A stretch of 64,000 nucleotides of DNA, taken from assembly GCA_943788865.1 (NCBI GenBank), contig CALSRX010000004.1, positions 372,001-436,000 of the forward strand. The letters are read 5' to 3'. Under the pieces are notes generated by a model that was not told the DNA's origin, did no database searches, and saw nothing but the letters and a program-made list of their open reading frames with translations. How positions within the stretch are numbered: position 1 is the first letter of the stretch; each line of letters opens with the position of its first letter. A program made the position numbers and the translations under genes. This stretch comes from an uncultured Polaribacter sp. Its GTDB lineage: Bacteria; Bacteroidota; Bacteroidia; Flavobacteriales; Flavobacteriaceae. Positions 37,510-46,536 of this stretch are shown here, piece by piece.

Positions 37510-38654
37510 ATCTTTAGAAGCGAAATCTGAATACTTGTTCCTTTGTTAATTTCCGATTTTTTTACAAATATCTTTCCGTTGTGATATTCCTCAATAATAC
37601 GTTTAGACAAAGACAAGCCTAAACCCCAGCCACGTTTTTTGGTTGTAAAACCAGGCTTAAATATTTGTTTAAATTGTGATTTCGGAATTCCTTTTCCAGT
37701 GTCGCTAATTGTAATTTCTATGGTTTTGCTTTTTTCTAAAATGACTAAAGAAACACTCCCTTTTCCTTTCATCGCATCAATGGCATTTTTCACCAAATTT
37801 TCAATTACCCAACCAAACAACTCAATATTAATATTAGAAAAAAGTGCAGCTTTTTCTGAATTAAATTCAAAAGAAATTTGTTTAGAACTTCTTCTTTTTA
37901 AGTAGTCAAATGATTTTTTTGTAATGGAAACAATTTCGTTTTTTGTCAATTCTGGAGCAGAACCAATTTTAGAAAATCGGTTTGCAATAATGTTTAATCG
38001 ATGCACATCATTTTCAATCTCGTCAACATATTTTTCGCTAATATTTTCTGCTTTTAAAATGGCAATCCAACCTAACAAAGAAGATAATGGCGTTCCTATT
38101 TGATGAGCAGTTTCCTTTGCCATTCCTGTCCAAAGTCTATTTTGTTCAGCAATTTTGTTTGAAGAAAACAACATGTAAATTACTGTTAAAAAAAGCAATA
38201 AGATTAAAATTAGTGCAATTGGGTAATAGGTGAGTTTGTCTAATAAATCGGAATCTCTATAATACACATATTCTGTGATTCCTTCATATTTTATTTCAAT
38301 TGGCGCATTTTGTTTTTTCATTTTTGCCAACTGTTTTTTTAAATAATCTGGATCATCTGTTTTAGAAGGATCTAGGTTTTGCCAATCTTTAATACTTCCA
38401 TCTTCATTAACCTGAATTAAAGGAATGTTGGTTATGTTTTCAAAAATTTTTGTTTCTAAATTAATATTGGCATTTAAATCTGGATTGGTTGCTAATTCTT
38501 TAATTGCAGTTGCAAAAATTTCCATTTTTGCACGTTCTTCTTGTTTAAATTTTTGAAAGAAAATATACGTGTTCCACAAAATTAAGGACACGATAATAAA
38601 TAAGACAAATATGACTATTCGTTTTGTTAGAACGGTATTTTTAAAAAAGCTCAT
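37506..38654 (-). CDS. Membrane sensor histidine kinase (orphan)
   Basis: 382 residues: membrane helix 1 (about 12-32), an extracytoplasmic sensor of about 110 residues, helix 2 (about 142-162), then the kinase core with H-box TAHQIGTPLSSLLGW, N-box NLVKNAIDAMKG, G1 DTGKGIP and G2 GWGLGLSLSKRI. The H-box begins AHQIGTP instead of the common SHEIRTP, as in a subset of Bacteroidota kinases. No response regulator is adjacent, so signal and partner are unknown. Confidence 0.9.
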   Translation of the reverse strand: MSFFKNTVLTKRIVIFVLFIIVSLILWNTYIFFQKFKQEERAKMEIFATAIKELATNPDLNANINLETKIFENITNIPLIQVNEDGSIKDWQNLDPSKTDDPDYLKKQLAKMKKQNAPIEIKYEGITEYVYYRDSDLLDKLTYYPIALILILLLFLTVIYMLFSSNKIAEQNRLWTGMAKETAHQIGTPLSSLLGWIAILKAENISEKYVDEIENDVHRLNIIANRFSKIGSAPELTKNEIVSITKKSFDYLKRRSSKQISFEFNSEKAALFSNINIELFGWVIENLVKNAIDAMKGKGSVSLVILEKSKTIEITISDTGKGIPKSQFKQIFKPGFTTKKRGWGLGLSLSKRIIEEYHNGKIFVKKSEINKGTSIQISLLKI

Positions 38655-38735
38655 CTCTTACAAATATAATCTATATTATAACATAACCCATTTTATAAAA
38701 TGATAGTATATTTACAATTCAAAATAAATTGATAC

Positions 38736-39596
38736 ATGATTTCTATAGATCCAAAAGAAATAACAACAGGTAAGTTACATCGATATTTACTAGGCGCAAT
38801 TGCACCAAGACCCATTGCATTTGCAAGTACAATTGATGCTGAAGGAAATCCGAATTTATCTCCGTTTAGTTTTTTTAATGTATTTAGTGCTAATCCGCCA
38901 ATTCTAATTTTTTCTCCAGCCCGTAGAGTTCGAGGAAACACCACAAAACATACCTTAGAAAATGCAGAAATAACAAAAGAGGTGGTAATTAATGTGGTGA
39001 ATTATGATATTGTTCAGCAAATGTCTTTGAGCAGTACAGAATACGGTAAAGGTGTAAATGAATTTGAAAAATCGGGACTTACAATGTTGCAATCAGATAT
39101 GGTGAAACCATTTCGAGTAGCAGAATCTCCAGTACAGTTTGAGTGTAAAGTAAATGACATTATTTACTTAGGAAATGAAGGTGGAGCAGGAAATTTAATT
39201 ATTTGTGAAGTGGTAAAGTTACACATCAATGAAGCTGTTTTAGATGAAAACGGAGCGATTGATCAGTATAAAATCGATTTGGTTGCTAGAGCAGGAGGAA
39301 GCTATTATTCGAGAGCAAAAGATGGTTTTTTTGAAATCCCAAAACCCATAGCTACTTTAGGGATTGGAGTAGATGCCATTCCTTCTGAAATTAGAGAAAG
39401 CAACATTTTAACAGGAAATAATTTAGGTGTTTTAGGAAATGTAGAACAATTGCCAACTCAAGAAAATGTTGATAACTTTGCAAAAGTCAACCCACAATTT
39501 ATTGGGTTAGAAACCACAAAAAAACATACATTTGCCAAAGCCTTTTTAGAAAAAAATGATGTAGAAAGTGCCTGGAAAGTACTTTTAATAAAATAG
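38736..39596 (+). CDS. Flavin reductase family protein (FMN-binding split barrel)
   Basis: 286 residues. GAIAPRPIAFASTIDAEGNPNLSPFSFFNVFSANPP is cut by the family's FMN phosphate-binding pattern (PRPIAFAST, NLSPFSFF). The C-terminal extension of about 90 residues is usual for this subgroup. It reduces flavin with NAD(P)H or binds FMN for an unknown partner. Followed 9 nt later by the DUF3127 gene. Confidence 0.85.
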   Translation: MISIDPKEITTGKLHRYLLGAIAPRPIAFASTIDAEGNPNLSPFSFFNVFSANPPILIFSPARRVRGNTTKHTLENAEITKEVVINVVNYDIVQQMSLSSTEYGKGVNEFEKSGLTMLQSDMVKPFRVAESPVQFECKVNDIIYLGNEGGAGNLIICEVVKLHINEAVLDENGAIDQYKIDLVARAGGSYYSRAKDGFFEIPKPIATLGIGVDAIPSEIRESNILTGNNLGVLGNVEQLPTQENVDNFAKVNPQFIGLETTKKHTFAKAFLEKNDVESAWKVLLIK

Positions 39597-39605
39597 AATA
39601 AGAAT

Positions 39606-39974
39606 ATGGAAGTAATTGGAAAAATCAAATTAATTAACGACACACAAACTTTTGGTACAAGTGGATTTAGAAAACGCGAACTAGTTGTTACAACTGATGA
39701 GCAATATCCACAAATGATTATGATAGAGTTTGTACAAGATAAGTGCGACTTATTAAACAACTATTCAGTTGGACAAGATGTAAAAGTATCTATCAATTTA
39801 CGTGGTAGAGAATGGATCAATCCAGAAGGAGTAGCAAAATATTTTAACTCAGTTCAAGGTTGGAGAATTGAAGCAATGCAAGCTGCAGCGCCACAAGATT
39901 TACCTCCAGTAGATCAGTTTCAGCCAGCAGATGATAATGCATCTTCGGCTGAGCCAGACGATTTACCTTTCTAA
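39606..39974 (+). CDS. DUF3127 OB-fold-like protein
   Basis: 122 residues. The first 95 or so match the DUF3127 pattern (FGTSGFRKRELVVTTDEQYPQ, LRGREWINPEG). The tail is acidic and Pro-rich and ends EPDDLPF, strongly like the C-terminal interaction tail of single-stranded DNA-binding proteins. This suggests an SSB-like adaptor; function not proven. Followed by a terminator. Confidence 0.82.
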   Translation: MEVIGKIKLINDTQTFGTSGFRKRELVVTTDEQYPQMIMIEFVQDKCDLLNNYSVGQDVKVSINLRGREWINPEGVAKYFNSVQGWRIEAMQAAAPQDLPPVDQFQPADDNASSAEPDDLPF

Positions 39975-39993
39975 AATTTAGAAACAACATTCT

Positions 39994-40019
39994 AAAAGCA
40001 GCCTATTGGCTGCTTTTTT
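39994..40019 (+). terminator. Rho-independent terminator after DUF3127 gene
   Basis: AAAAGCAGCC (39994-40003), loop TATT, GGCTGCTTTT (40008-40017) and further T. It ends 20 nt before the aat start, which supports the later ATG for aat. Confidence 0.88.
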
Positions 40020-40038
40020 ATTTCCTATTTTTGTAATC

Positions 40039-40680
40039 ATGATTTGGCTTACAGAACAATTAAAATTTCCAGCGCCCGAAACAACTTCTGAAGAAGGTTT
40101 AATTGCTTTGGGTGGAGATTTATCTGAAGAGCGATTGCTTCTGGCTTATCAAAACGGAATTTTCCCATGGTTTTCTGAAGGTGAACCCATTGTTTGGTAT
40201 TGTCCACCTGAAAGAATGGTGTTGTTTCCAGAGGAATTAAAAGTTTCTACATCGATGCAGAAAGTCATAAAAAAAGGTAATTATATCATCACAGAAAATA
40301 AAGCTTTTAGTGAAGTGATTTTCAATTGCAAGCATATTTTACGAAAAGACGATTTTGGTACTTGGATAACCGATGACATGGAAAAAGCCTATGTCAATTT
40401 ACATAAAAAAGGATTTGCAAAATCAATAGAAGTTTGGATTTATGACACGGTTTCTAAAAAACAAATTTTAGTTGGTGGGTTATACGGAGTGGATGTAGGA
40501 AACGGAATTTTTTGCGGAGAAAGCATGTTTAGTTTGGTAAGTAATGCTTCTAAATTGGCTTTTATTCATTTAGTTCAACACCATAATTATAAACTGATAG
40601 ATTGCCAAGTGTATAACGATCATTTGTCAAGTTTAGGAGCTAGAGAAATTTCTAGAAATGAGTTTTTGAAAATGCTATAA
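40039..40680 (+). CDS. aat: Leucyl/phenylalanyl-tRNA--protein transferase
   Basis: 213 residues. FPAPETTSEEGLIALGGDLSEERLLLAYQNGIFPWF and the C-terminal core GGLYGVDVGNGIFCGESMFS...ASKLAFIHL are diagnostic. It adds Leu or Phe to N-terminal Arg/Lys of proteins, marking them for ClpAP/ClpS degradation (N-degron pathway). I use the ATG at 40039 because an earlier one would lie within the terminator stem-loop. Ends 2 nt from the convergent aminopeptidase gene. Confidence 0.96.
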   Translation: MIWLTEQLKFPAPETTSEEGLIALGGDLSEERLLLAYQNGIFPWFSEGEPIVWYCPPERMVLFPEELKVSTSMQKVIKKGNYIITENKAFSEVIFNCKHILRKDDFGTWITDDMEKAYVNLHKKGFAKSIEVWIYDTVSKKQILVGGLYGVDVGNGIFCGESMFSLVSNASKLAFIHLVQHHNYKLIDCQVYNDHLSSLGAREISRNEFLKML

Positions 40681-40682
40681 TT

Positions 40683-42137
40683 TTAATTCTTCAAAGGCAA
40701 TTTCACCGCAGGTCTAAATTCAGTAATTCCTTTTTCTTGCATTGTTTTTTCAATTTCTTTAATCGTTGTAGGTACAAAAGCGCTCATGTTTTCTACTCCT
40801 GTTGCTGTCACTACAGCAACTTCTTCGATACGCACATACAAACGTTCTTCAGGAATCCAAATCATAGGGTCGATGGTAAACACCATGCCTTCTTTTAATT
40901 TAACAGTTCCACGAACTCTACCTACATCATGAACTCCCATACCTACTGGATGCTGAAAATGTCCTCTAAATGTCACGCCTTTTTCTACCGCTTTTAAATG
41001 ATTCGGATTTGCAAATTTCTTTCCTTTTAAATAGTGCTTCATATCTGCTGCAGCTTTGTCTAAAACTTGATTAGCCGTTATACCCGGTTTTATGTATTTA
41101 AATAATGCATCTTTATAGGCAATAATGTATTCATATAAAGCAGTTTGTGCTTTGTCAAATTTTCCGTTTACAGGCCAAATTCTGGTTACATCACTAGTGT
41201 AATATTTATAATCTGGCGCATAATCCATCAACACCAAATCACCATTTTTTAAGACGTCTGTTTTGTGGAAATAATGTCCCATAAACGCATTGGTACCACC
41301 ACCTATAATGGCAGGATATGCATCGCCTTGTGCACCGTGCTGATAAAATATATATTTTGCAGCTGCTGCTAATTGATATTCATACACTCCCGGTTTAGTA
41401 GATTTCATGGCTTCTATTATTGCCAAACCTGCTATTTGCGTTGCCTCTCTAATAATTTCAATTTCTCTCTTGCTTTTTACCAAACGCATATCATCTAGAA
41501 CTGGAGATAAATCTTTAATTTGAAACTGAGGAAAACGCTCGTTTAATAAGCGTTTAAAATGTGCTTCTCTGGTTGCTTGTCCGTCCCAAGGATCTGAAGC
41601 GGCTCTTGCATGTCCGTTTATCAATTCATCTCTGCTGTCTGTTCCTGTTTCTGCGGGACTTAAGGGGGTGTATAAAACAGGGACCCCATCTTTTATCAAT
41701 CCCGTTCCAGCTAAATCTAAGGATAAAAACTCAACTGCCTTCACTTGATTGACACCGGTAAGTTTGATGATTAATGCAGCATCTTCTGCAGATAAAATTT
41801 TTCCTTGGCTACGTTCTCTTCCTGTATTTCTATGCGGTAAATATAGAGTTGTAGTTTTCTTTTTCCCGTTGAATAACAAGTAAGCATGACCCGTTTCTAT
41901 ACCGGTTAAATAATAAAAAGTATTGGTTTGTCTAAACGCTTCAAAACCATCTACACTTCTTGCTCCTTGAATTACTGCAATTCCGTTTGTCCCAATAGCA
42001 TCAAATATTTTTGCTCTACGTTCTTGAAAATCTTGGACAGAAAAATCTGTTTGGTAATAATGTTTTTCTTGTGCTAGAAATACTTGCGAGCAAAGAAGAA
42101 ATACTAAAAGGAATAAGGTTGGCTTTGTTGATTTCAT
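40683..42137 (-). CDS. pepP: Secreted Xaa-Pro aminopeptidase (M24B, AMP_N domain)
   Basis: 484 residues. Signal peptide (MKSTKPTLFLLVFLLCSQVFLAQ), an N-terminal AMP_N domain (TGIETGHAYLLF...) and a C-terminal pita-bread catalytic domain. Metal ligands: Asp in MDYAPDY and TSDVTR, His in GHFQHPVGMGVHDVG, Glu in IDPMIWIPEE and RIEEVAVV. It removes residues before proline, outside the cytoplasm. I start at the ATG at 42137; the TTG six codons upstream adds no useful signal. Confidence 0.92.
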   Translation of the reverse strand: MKSTKPTLFLLVFLLCSQVFLAQEKHYYQTDFSVQDFQERRAKIFDAIGTNGIAVIQGARSVDGFEAFRQTNTFYYLTGIETGHAYLLFNGKKKTTTLYLPHRNTGRERSQGKILSAEDAALIIKLTGVNQVKAVEFLSLDLAGTGLIKDGVPVLYTPLSPAETGTDSRDELINGHARAASDPWDGQATREAHFKRLLNERFPQFQIKDLSPVLDDMRLVKSKREIEIIREATQIAGLAIIEAMKSTKPGVYEYQLAAAAKYIFYQHGAQGDAYPAIIGGGTNAFMGHYFHKTDVLKNGDLVLMDYAPDYKYYTSDVTRIWPVNGKFDKAQTALYEYIIAYKDALFKYIKPGITANQVLDKAAADMKHYLKGKKFANPNHLKAVEKGVTFRGHFQHPVGMGVHDVGRVRGTVKLKEGMVFTIDPMIWIPEERLYVRIEEVAVVTATGVENMSAFVPTTIKEIEKTMQEKGITEFRPAVKLPLKN

Positions 42138-42200
42138 GAGTTGAATTTTTGACAAAGACCAATTTAAGTATAATTTTTTAAATATAAATATGAATACTTA

Positions 42201-42632
42201 TTATGCCTTTTTACATTTTTGCATTCGTATTACTTTCTGATTGGTTTCTTCCATCACATATTCTTTCATGAACTTAAAACCATACTTTTCATAAAAAGGT
42301 TTCCCGATTTTGTTCTCTTCAAAAACTTCTACTTCTAAAGAATCATGAAAAGGAGTCATATAATTAACCAGTTGAGTTCCGATTCCTTTTCCTTGCTGTT
42401 TTGGATCCACAAACAAGCCGCCAATTTCATTATCCATCATAGAAATGAATCCCATAATGGTACCAGATTCTTGATAAACCCATGTATCAGAATTCGGCAT
42501 GTACATTTCTTTCATGGCTTTTTTTACCATTTGATGAAATTCATCCGTTAAAAATGGATGCGCAATCAAAGCTGCAGCTTCCCAAATTTCTAATAGCCTT
42601 GGGATTTCATTTTCGTTATATTTTCGAATCAT
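42201..42632 (-). CDS. GNAT-family N-acetyltransferase
   Basis: 143 residues. Acetyl-CoA site GLFVDPKQQGKGIGTQLVNY, then a C-terminal YEKYGFKFMKEYV segment usual in GNATs. Substrate unknown; resembles YjaB/RimI-like small acetyltransferases. Single gene. Confidence 0.88.
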   Translation of the reverse strand: MIRKYNENEIPRLLEIWEAAALIAHPFLTDEFHQMVKKAMKEMYMPNSDTWVYQESGTIMGFISMMDNEIGGLFVDPKQQGKGIGTQLVNYMTPFHDSLEVEVFEENKIGKPFYEKYGFKFMKEYVMEETNQKVIRMQKCKKA

Positions 42633-42699
42633 TCTTTTAGATTTACTGAGCTAAGTTATCGTATTCAGCATCATAAAGCAAAAGATATGGAAAGAATTG

Positions 42700-42707
42700 T
42701 ATCTTTG
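42700..42707 (+). promoter_or_regulatory. Candidate -7 box for the MazG-like gene
   Basis: TATCTTTG matches TAnnTTTG, 26 nt before the ATG at 42734. No clear -33 element. Confidence 0.4.
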
Positions 42708-42733
42708 GATATTTAAAAGTAAAATCACATTTT

Positions 42734-43060
42734 ATGGGAATAAAAACCACACAAAAACAAGTTGACGATTGGATTCAAAAGCATGGGGTTCGTTATTTTA
42801 ACGAATTGACCAACATGGCGCAATTAACAGAAGAAGTGGGTGAGGTGGCTAGAATTATTGCTCGCCGTTATGGAGAACAAAGTGAAAAAGAATCTGATAA
42901 GGCAAAAGATTTAGGTGAAGAATTGGCAGACGTTTTATTTGTAACTTTGTGTTTGGCAAATCAAACAGGTGTTGATTTAGAAGCTGCTTTTAATAAGAAG
43001 TTAGCGATAAAAACAACTAGAGATCACGATAGACATCAAAACAATAAAAAACTACAATAA
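42734..43060 (+). CDS. MazG-like nucleotide pyrophosphohydrolase
   Basis: 108 residues. Metal-binding EEVGEVARIIARRYGEQ and EELADVLFVTLCLANQ are the helical ExxE...ExxD motifs of the all-alpha NTP pyrophosphatases. It probably clears a damaged or non-canonical NTP. Its stop overlaps the next start (TAATG). Confidence 0.9.
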   Translation: MGIKTTQKQVDDWIQKHGVRYFNELTNMAQLTEEVGEVARIIARRYGEQSEKESDKAKDLGEELADVLFVTLCLANQTGVDLEAAFNKKLAIKTTRDHDRHQNNKKLQ

Positions 43061-43308
43061 TGACTTTTTTAGAGAAAATAAAATCTCCAGGATTCTGGAC
43101 AAACGTATTTAAAATATTTTTACCTTTTTTTATATTGGTAACAGTTATTTCATTATTTATGAATAGCTGGCGAGATATTTTTGCTGGTGACTTTGCCAAA
43201 GTAAATGAAGTAAATTTTTCTGAAGGAAAATGGCAACGTTTCTTTGCACTCAAAATAATTATCAGTTATTTTTATGCCATGTATGTGGCAATTAAAAAGA
43301 CAAAATAA
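43060..43308 (+). CDS. Small membrane protein of unknown function
   Basis: 82 residues: a hydrophobic helix at about 18-36 (IFLPFFILVTVISLF) and a second, weaker one at 64-76 (IIISYFYAMYVAI). No domain recognised. Overlaps the MazG-like gene by 1 nt and is followed directly by a terminator, so the two form a closed unit. Confidence 0.75.
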   Translation: MTFLEKIKSPGFWTNVFKIFLPFFILVTVISLFMNSWRDIFAGDFAKVNEVNFSEGKWQRFFALKIIISYFYAMYVAIKKTK

Positions 43309-43333
43309 AAAAGAGGCTTAAAGCCTCTTTTTT
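43307..43333. terminator. Bidirectional terminator
   Basis: AAAAAAGAGGCTT and AAGCCTCTTTTTT form a 13-bp stem. It overlaps the stop of the 82-residue membrane protein and faces the convergent end of the BNR-repeat gene at 43370. Confidence 0.88.
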
Positions 43334-43369
43334 ATTTTTAAATGTCTGTTCGAGCGGACAATGATTATT

Positions 43370-46300
43370 TTATTTATCCAATTGAATCAAATCAATCTGA
43401 CTGTCTTTTACTTTCTGATTTAACTGTTTTACATCGTTGTTAAATAACACATATAATTTTGACAATTCGGTATCAATATCTTTTGTGATTTCATTTTTAA
43501 AAGCAATTGCTTGGTCAGTTGGTTTGTAGGTTCCCATTCTTGTAAGCGAATTTAAATGCGCTAACTTGTTGTTTAATCTGATTGGGAAATTCAACGGATC
43601 TTGACCACTTTTACTTTTTGTTTGATATAAAGTCGTTTCAACTTTTGTAATCTTCTTTGTCAACTCATCTGCAAAAGACAACAATTCTTTATGTTTTACG
43701 TTGTCTTTAATTGAACTTTTTAGTGTTTTAATTTGCGCTTTTACTTTACCCACATTAATCAAGGCTTTATGTATTTCTGACATTTTGGTATTGATGTCAT
43801 TGATAAAGTCGAATTGCAATTTCATATCTGCTAAAGAATTTTCTGAAACAGGATTTTTCAAAATGGTAAATGGTTTTTCTAAGGTAGTTTTATTTGCAGA
43901 TAAACTCACAGTATAATTTCCAGGCAATGCCATTGGCCCATTTAAAGAAGCCCACCAAAGAATCATTCCTTTTACTTTTGTAGCATCAGGGTACATCATG
44001 TTCCAATAAAAAACATTACTGCCTTTATTCACAGATAATTTTTTCTCGTTTTCTTTTGTGTTAGGGTGTGTACTGAATTTTTGAATCACTTTTTTATTCG
44101 CATCATAAAATGATAATGAAATGGTATCTTTTTTAGAGAACTCATTTACATTAAAATAAACGGCAACTCCACCAGGGTGATTGGTTCCTTGTGTTTTAGA
44201 AGTTCTACCATTTCCGCCACTTAATTGATAACTCGCTTTTGGCGTAAATAAGGTCACTTTTTCTTTTGCAGTATTGGTTGTTAATTGGTGAATTGGCGTT
44301 AAATCATCAATAATCCAAAAAGCTCTACCTTGTGTAGCAGCAATTAAATTATCGTCTTTAATAGCCAAATCTGTGATAGGAACAATTGGTAAATTCAATT
44401 GAAATTGTTCCCAGTCATTTCCATCATTGAATGAAATATACATGCCTTTTTCTGTTCCTGCATATAACAATCCTTTGCGTTTTGGATCTGCTCTTAATGT
44501 TCTGGTAAAAGCTTCGTTATCAATTCCATTTACCAATAACTTCCAAGATTTTCCGTAGTTTTCAGTTTTGTAGATATACGGTTTGTAATCTCCAGATTTG
44601 TATTTGGTTCCGACAATATACACGCTTCCTTTTTTAAATGGATTGATTTCAATAGAATTGATCATCATCCATTCTGGCATTTTTTTAGGAGTCACATTTT
44701 CCCAGTTTTTTCCACCATCTCTAGTAACATGTACTAATCCATCATCAGAACCTGTCCAAATAAGATTTTTTTCTGTTGGAGATTCGGCAACAGCGAAAAT
44801 AGTTCCGTAATATTCTACCCCAGTGTTGTCTTTGGTAATCGGTCCACCAGAAGGCCCTAAGGTTTTTGGATCATTTCTAGTTAAATCTGGACTAATTAAC
44901 TCCCAAGATTGCCCTTCATTATACGTTACATGTAAATGATTTGATGCAGCATACAATTTGTTTGCTTGATTTGGAGAAAATAAGATTGGAAAATTCCATT
45001 GAAAACGATATTTAAAATCTTCAGCTCCATGTCCCATTGGATCATCTGGCCAAACATTTATGGCTCTAGACTCTCCTGTTTTATGATTTACTCTTGTTAG
45101 AAAACCACCATAACTTCCTCCATATACAATGTCATTATTAGTTGGATCAATAGCAATATGAGCGCTTTCTCCACCAGCGGTAGATTCCCAATCTCTATCT
45201 GTAATAAATCGACCTCCAGTTCTGTGAGAAATCCTTACGGTAGAGTTGTCTTGTTGCGCTCCATAAATTCTATACGGAAAATGATTGTCGGTGACAACTC
45301 TATAAAATTGGGCAGTTGGTTGGTTGTTCATAGTAGACCAATTGATTCCAGCATCAAAAGAAATTTGTGCACCACCATCATCACCAATAATCATTCGTTG
45401 ATTGTCTTCTGGAGCAATCCATAAATCGTGATGATCTCCATGTGGAGCATTATACGTTTTGTATGTTTTTCCACCGTCAGTAGATTTATGATAATTTACA
45501 TTTAAAATATAAATGATGTTTTCGTCTTTTGTGTCTGCATAAATACGTGTATAATACCAAGCTCTTTGTCTTAATTTACGCTCACTATTTATAAGTTTCC
45601 ATGTTTTTCCAGCATCTTCAGATTTATAAACACCTCCATCTTTATTTTCTACTAATAGCCAAACAAAATCAGAATTCACAGGAGAAACTGCTACACCACC
45701 AATTCCCCATAGACCTTTTGGCAAGCCTTTATTTTCAGAAATATTTTTCCATGTCTCACCACCGTCAGTACTTTTCCATAATGCAGATCCATCTCCACCA
45801 CTAGATAAACTATAAGGTGTTCTTCTAACATCCCAAGTTGTTGCGTATAAAACACGAGCGTTATTTGGGTCTATAACTAGATCAACAACACCAGCATCTT
45901 TGCTAGCAAATAAAACTTTTCTCCATGTTTCACCTCCATCTGTAGACTTATACACTCCACGTTCTTCAGAAGACTTGTATAAATCACCTAAAACACCCGC
46001 ATATACAATATCAGAATTTTTAGGATGAATTCGAATTCTTGGAATATGTCTAGAATTTGGTAATCCCATGTGTTTCCATGTTTTTCCGGCATCTACAGTT
46101 TTCCAAATTCCGTCTCCAGAAGAAACATTCCCTCTAACCGTTACTTCTCCATTTCCAACATAAATAACATTATTATCCCATTCGCTAACGGCAACAGCGC
46201 CAACAGAACCACCAAAAAAGCCATCAGAAATATTTTCCCAAGAGTTTCCTGCATCGGTAGTTTTCCATACGCCACCACCAGTTGCTCCCATGTAAAATAA

Positions 46301-46480
46301 ATTTGATTTTCCTGGAACACCAGTTACAGCAGCACTTCTACCGCCTCTAAACGGACCAATATTTCGCCATTTTATAGCACTATAATTTTCTTCAGAAAAT
46401 TTGGTAGTATTCTTTTGTGCGTTAACTTTGTGGTTGGCAGCAATAAGAAGTATCGCCACAAATAAGATAATTTTTTTCAT
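43370..46480 (-). CDS. Large secreted BNR/VPS10-type beta-propeller protein
   Basis: 1036 residues with a signal peptide (MKKIILFVAILLIAANHKVNAQ). Many Asp-box repeats of the SxDGGxTW type (for example TTDAGNSWENIS, TDGGETWRKV, SDDGLVHVTRDGGKNWENV) build sortilin-like ten-bladed or tandem propellers over residues 30-740. A C-terminal beta/helical region follows. Proteins like this are often annotated as glycosyl hydrolases, but no catalytic residues can be assigned here. Probably a secreted or envelope binding protein. Confidence 0.85.
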   Translation of the reverse strand: MKKIILFVAILLIAANHKVNAQKNTTKFSEENYSAIKWRNIGPFRGGRSAAVTGVPGKSNLFYMGATGGGVWKTTDAGNSWENISDGFFGGSVGAVAVSEWDNNVIYVGNGEVTVRGNVSSGDGIWKTVDAGKTWKHMGLPNSRHIPRIRIHPKNSDIVYAGVLGDLYKSSEERGVYKSTDGGETWRKVLFASKDAGVVDLVIDPNNARVLYATTWDVRRTPYSLSSGGDGSALWKSTDGGETWKNISENKGLPKGLWGIGGVAVSPVNSDFVWLLVENKDGGVYKSEDAGKTWKLINSERKLRQRAWYYTRIYADTKDENIIYILNVNYHKSTDGGKTYKTYNAPHGDHHDLWIAPEDNQRMIIGDDGGAQISFDAGINWSTMNNQPTAQFYRVVTDNHFPYRIYGAQQDNSTVRISHRTGGRFITDRDWESTAGGESAHIAIDPTNNDIVYGGSYGGFLTRVNHKTGESRAINVWPDDPMGHGAEDFKYRFQWNFPILFSPNQANKLYAASNHLHVTYNEGQSWELISPDLTRNDPKTLGPSGGPITKDNTGVEYYGTIFAVAESPTEKNLIWTGSDDGLVHVTRDGGKNWENVTPKKMPEWMMINSIEINPFKKGSVYIVGTKYKSGDYKPYIYKTENYGKSWKLLVNGIDNEAFTRTLRADPKRKGLLYAGTEKGMYISFNDGNDWEQFQLNLPIVPITDLAIKDDNLIAATQGRAFWIIDDLTPIHQLTTNTAKEKVTLFTPKASYQLSGGNGRTSKTQGTNHPGGVAVYFNVNEFSKKDTISLSFYDANKKVIQKFSTHPNTKENEKKLSVNKGSNVFYWNMMYPDATKVKGMILWWASLNGPMALPGNYTVSLSANKTTLEKPFTILKNPVSENSLADMKLQFDFINDINTKMSEIHKALINVGKVKAQIKTLKSSIKDNVKHKELLSFADELTKKITKVETTLYQTKSKSGQDPLNFPIRLNNKLAHLNSLTRMGTYKPTDQAIAFKNEITKDIDTELSKLYVLFNNDVKQLNQKVKDSQIDLIQLDK

Positions 46481-46536
46481 AAGAGTTAAGTTTGGTTATT
46501 GGCTTCTAAAATTACAAATTTTTAACGAAAACATTT

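Noticed and set aside
43344..43362. Short TGTC...GACA palindrome as another copy of the GTTCGAG repeat
   Set aside because: Only about 19 bp and imperfect; too little to assign to the repeat family with confidence.
43370..46480. Glycosyl hydrolase/sialidase activity for the BNR-repeat protein
   Set aside because: Asp-box repeats alone do not show catalysis; no sialidase arginine triad or FRIP motif can be identified.
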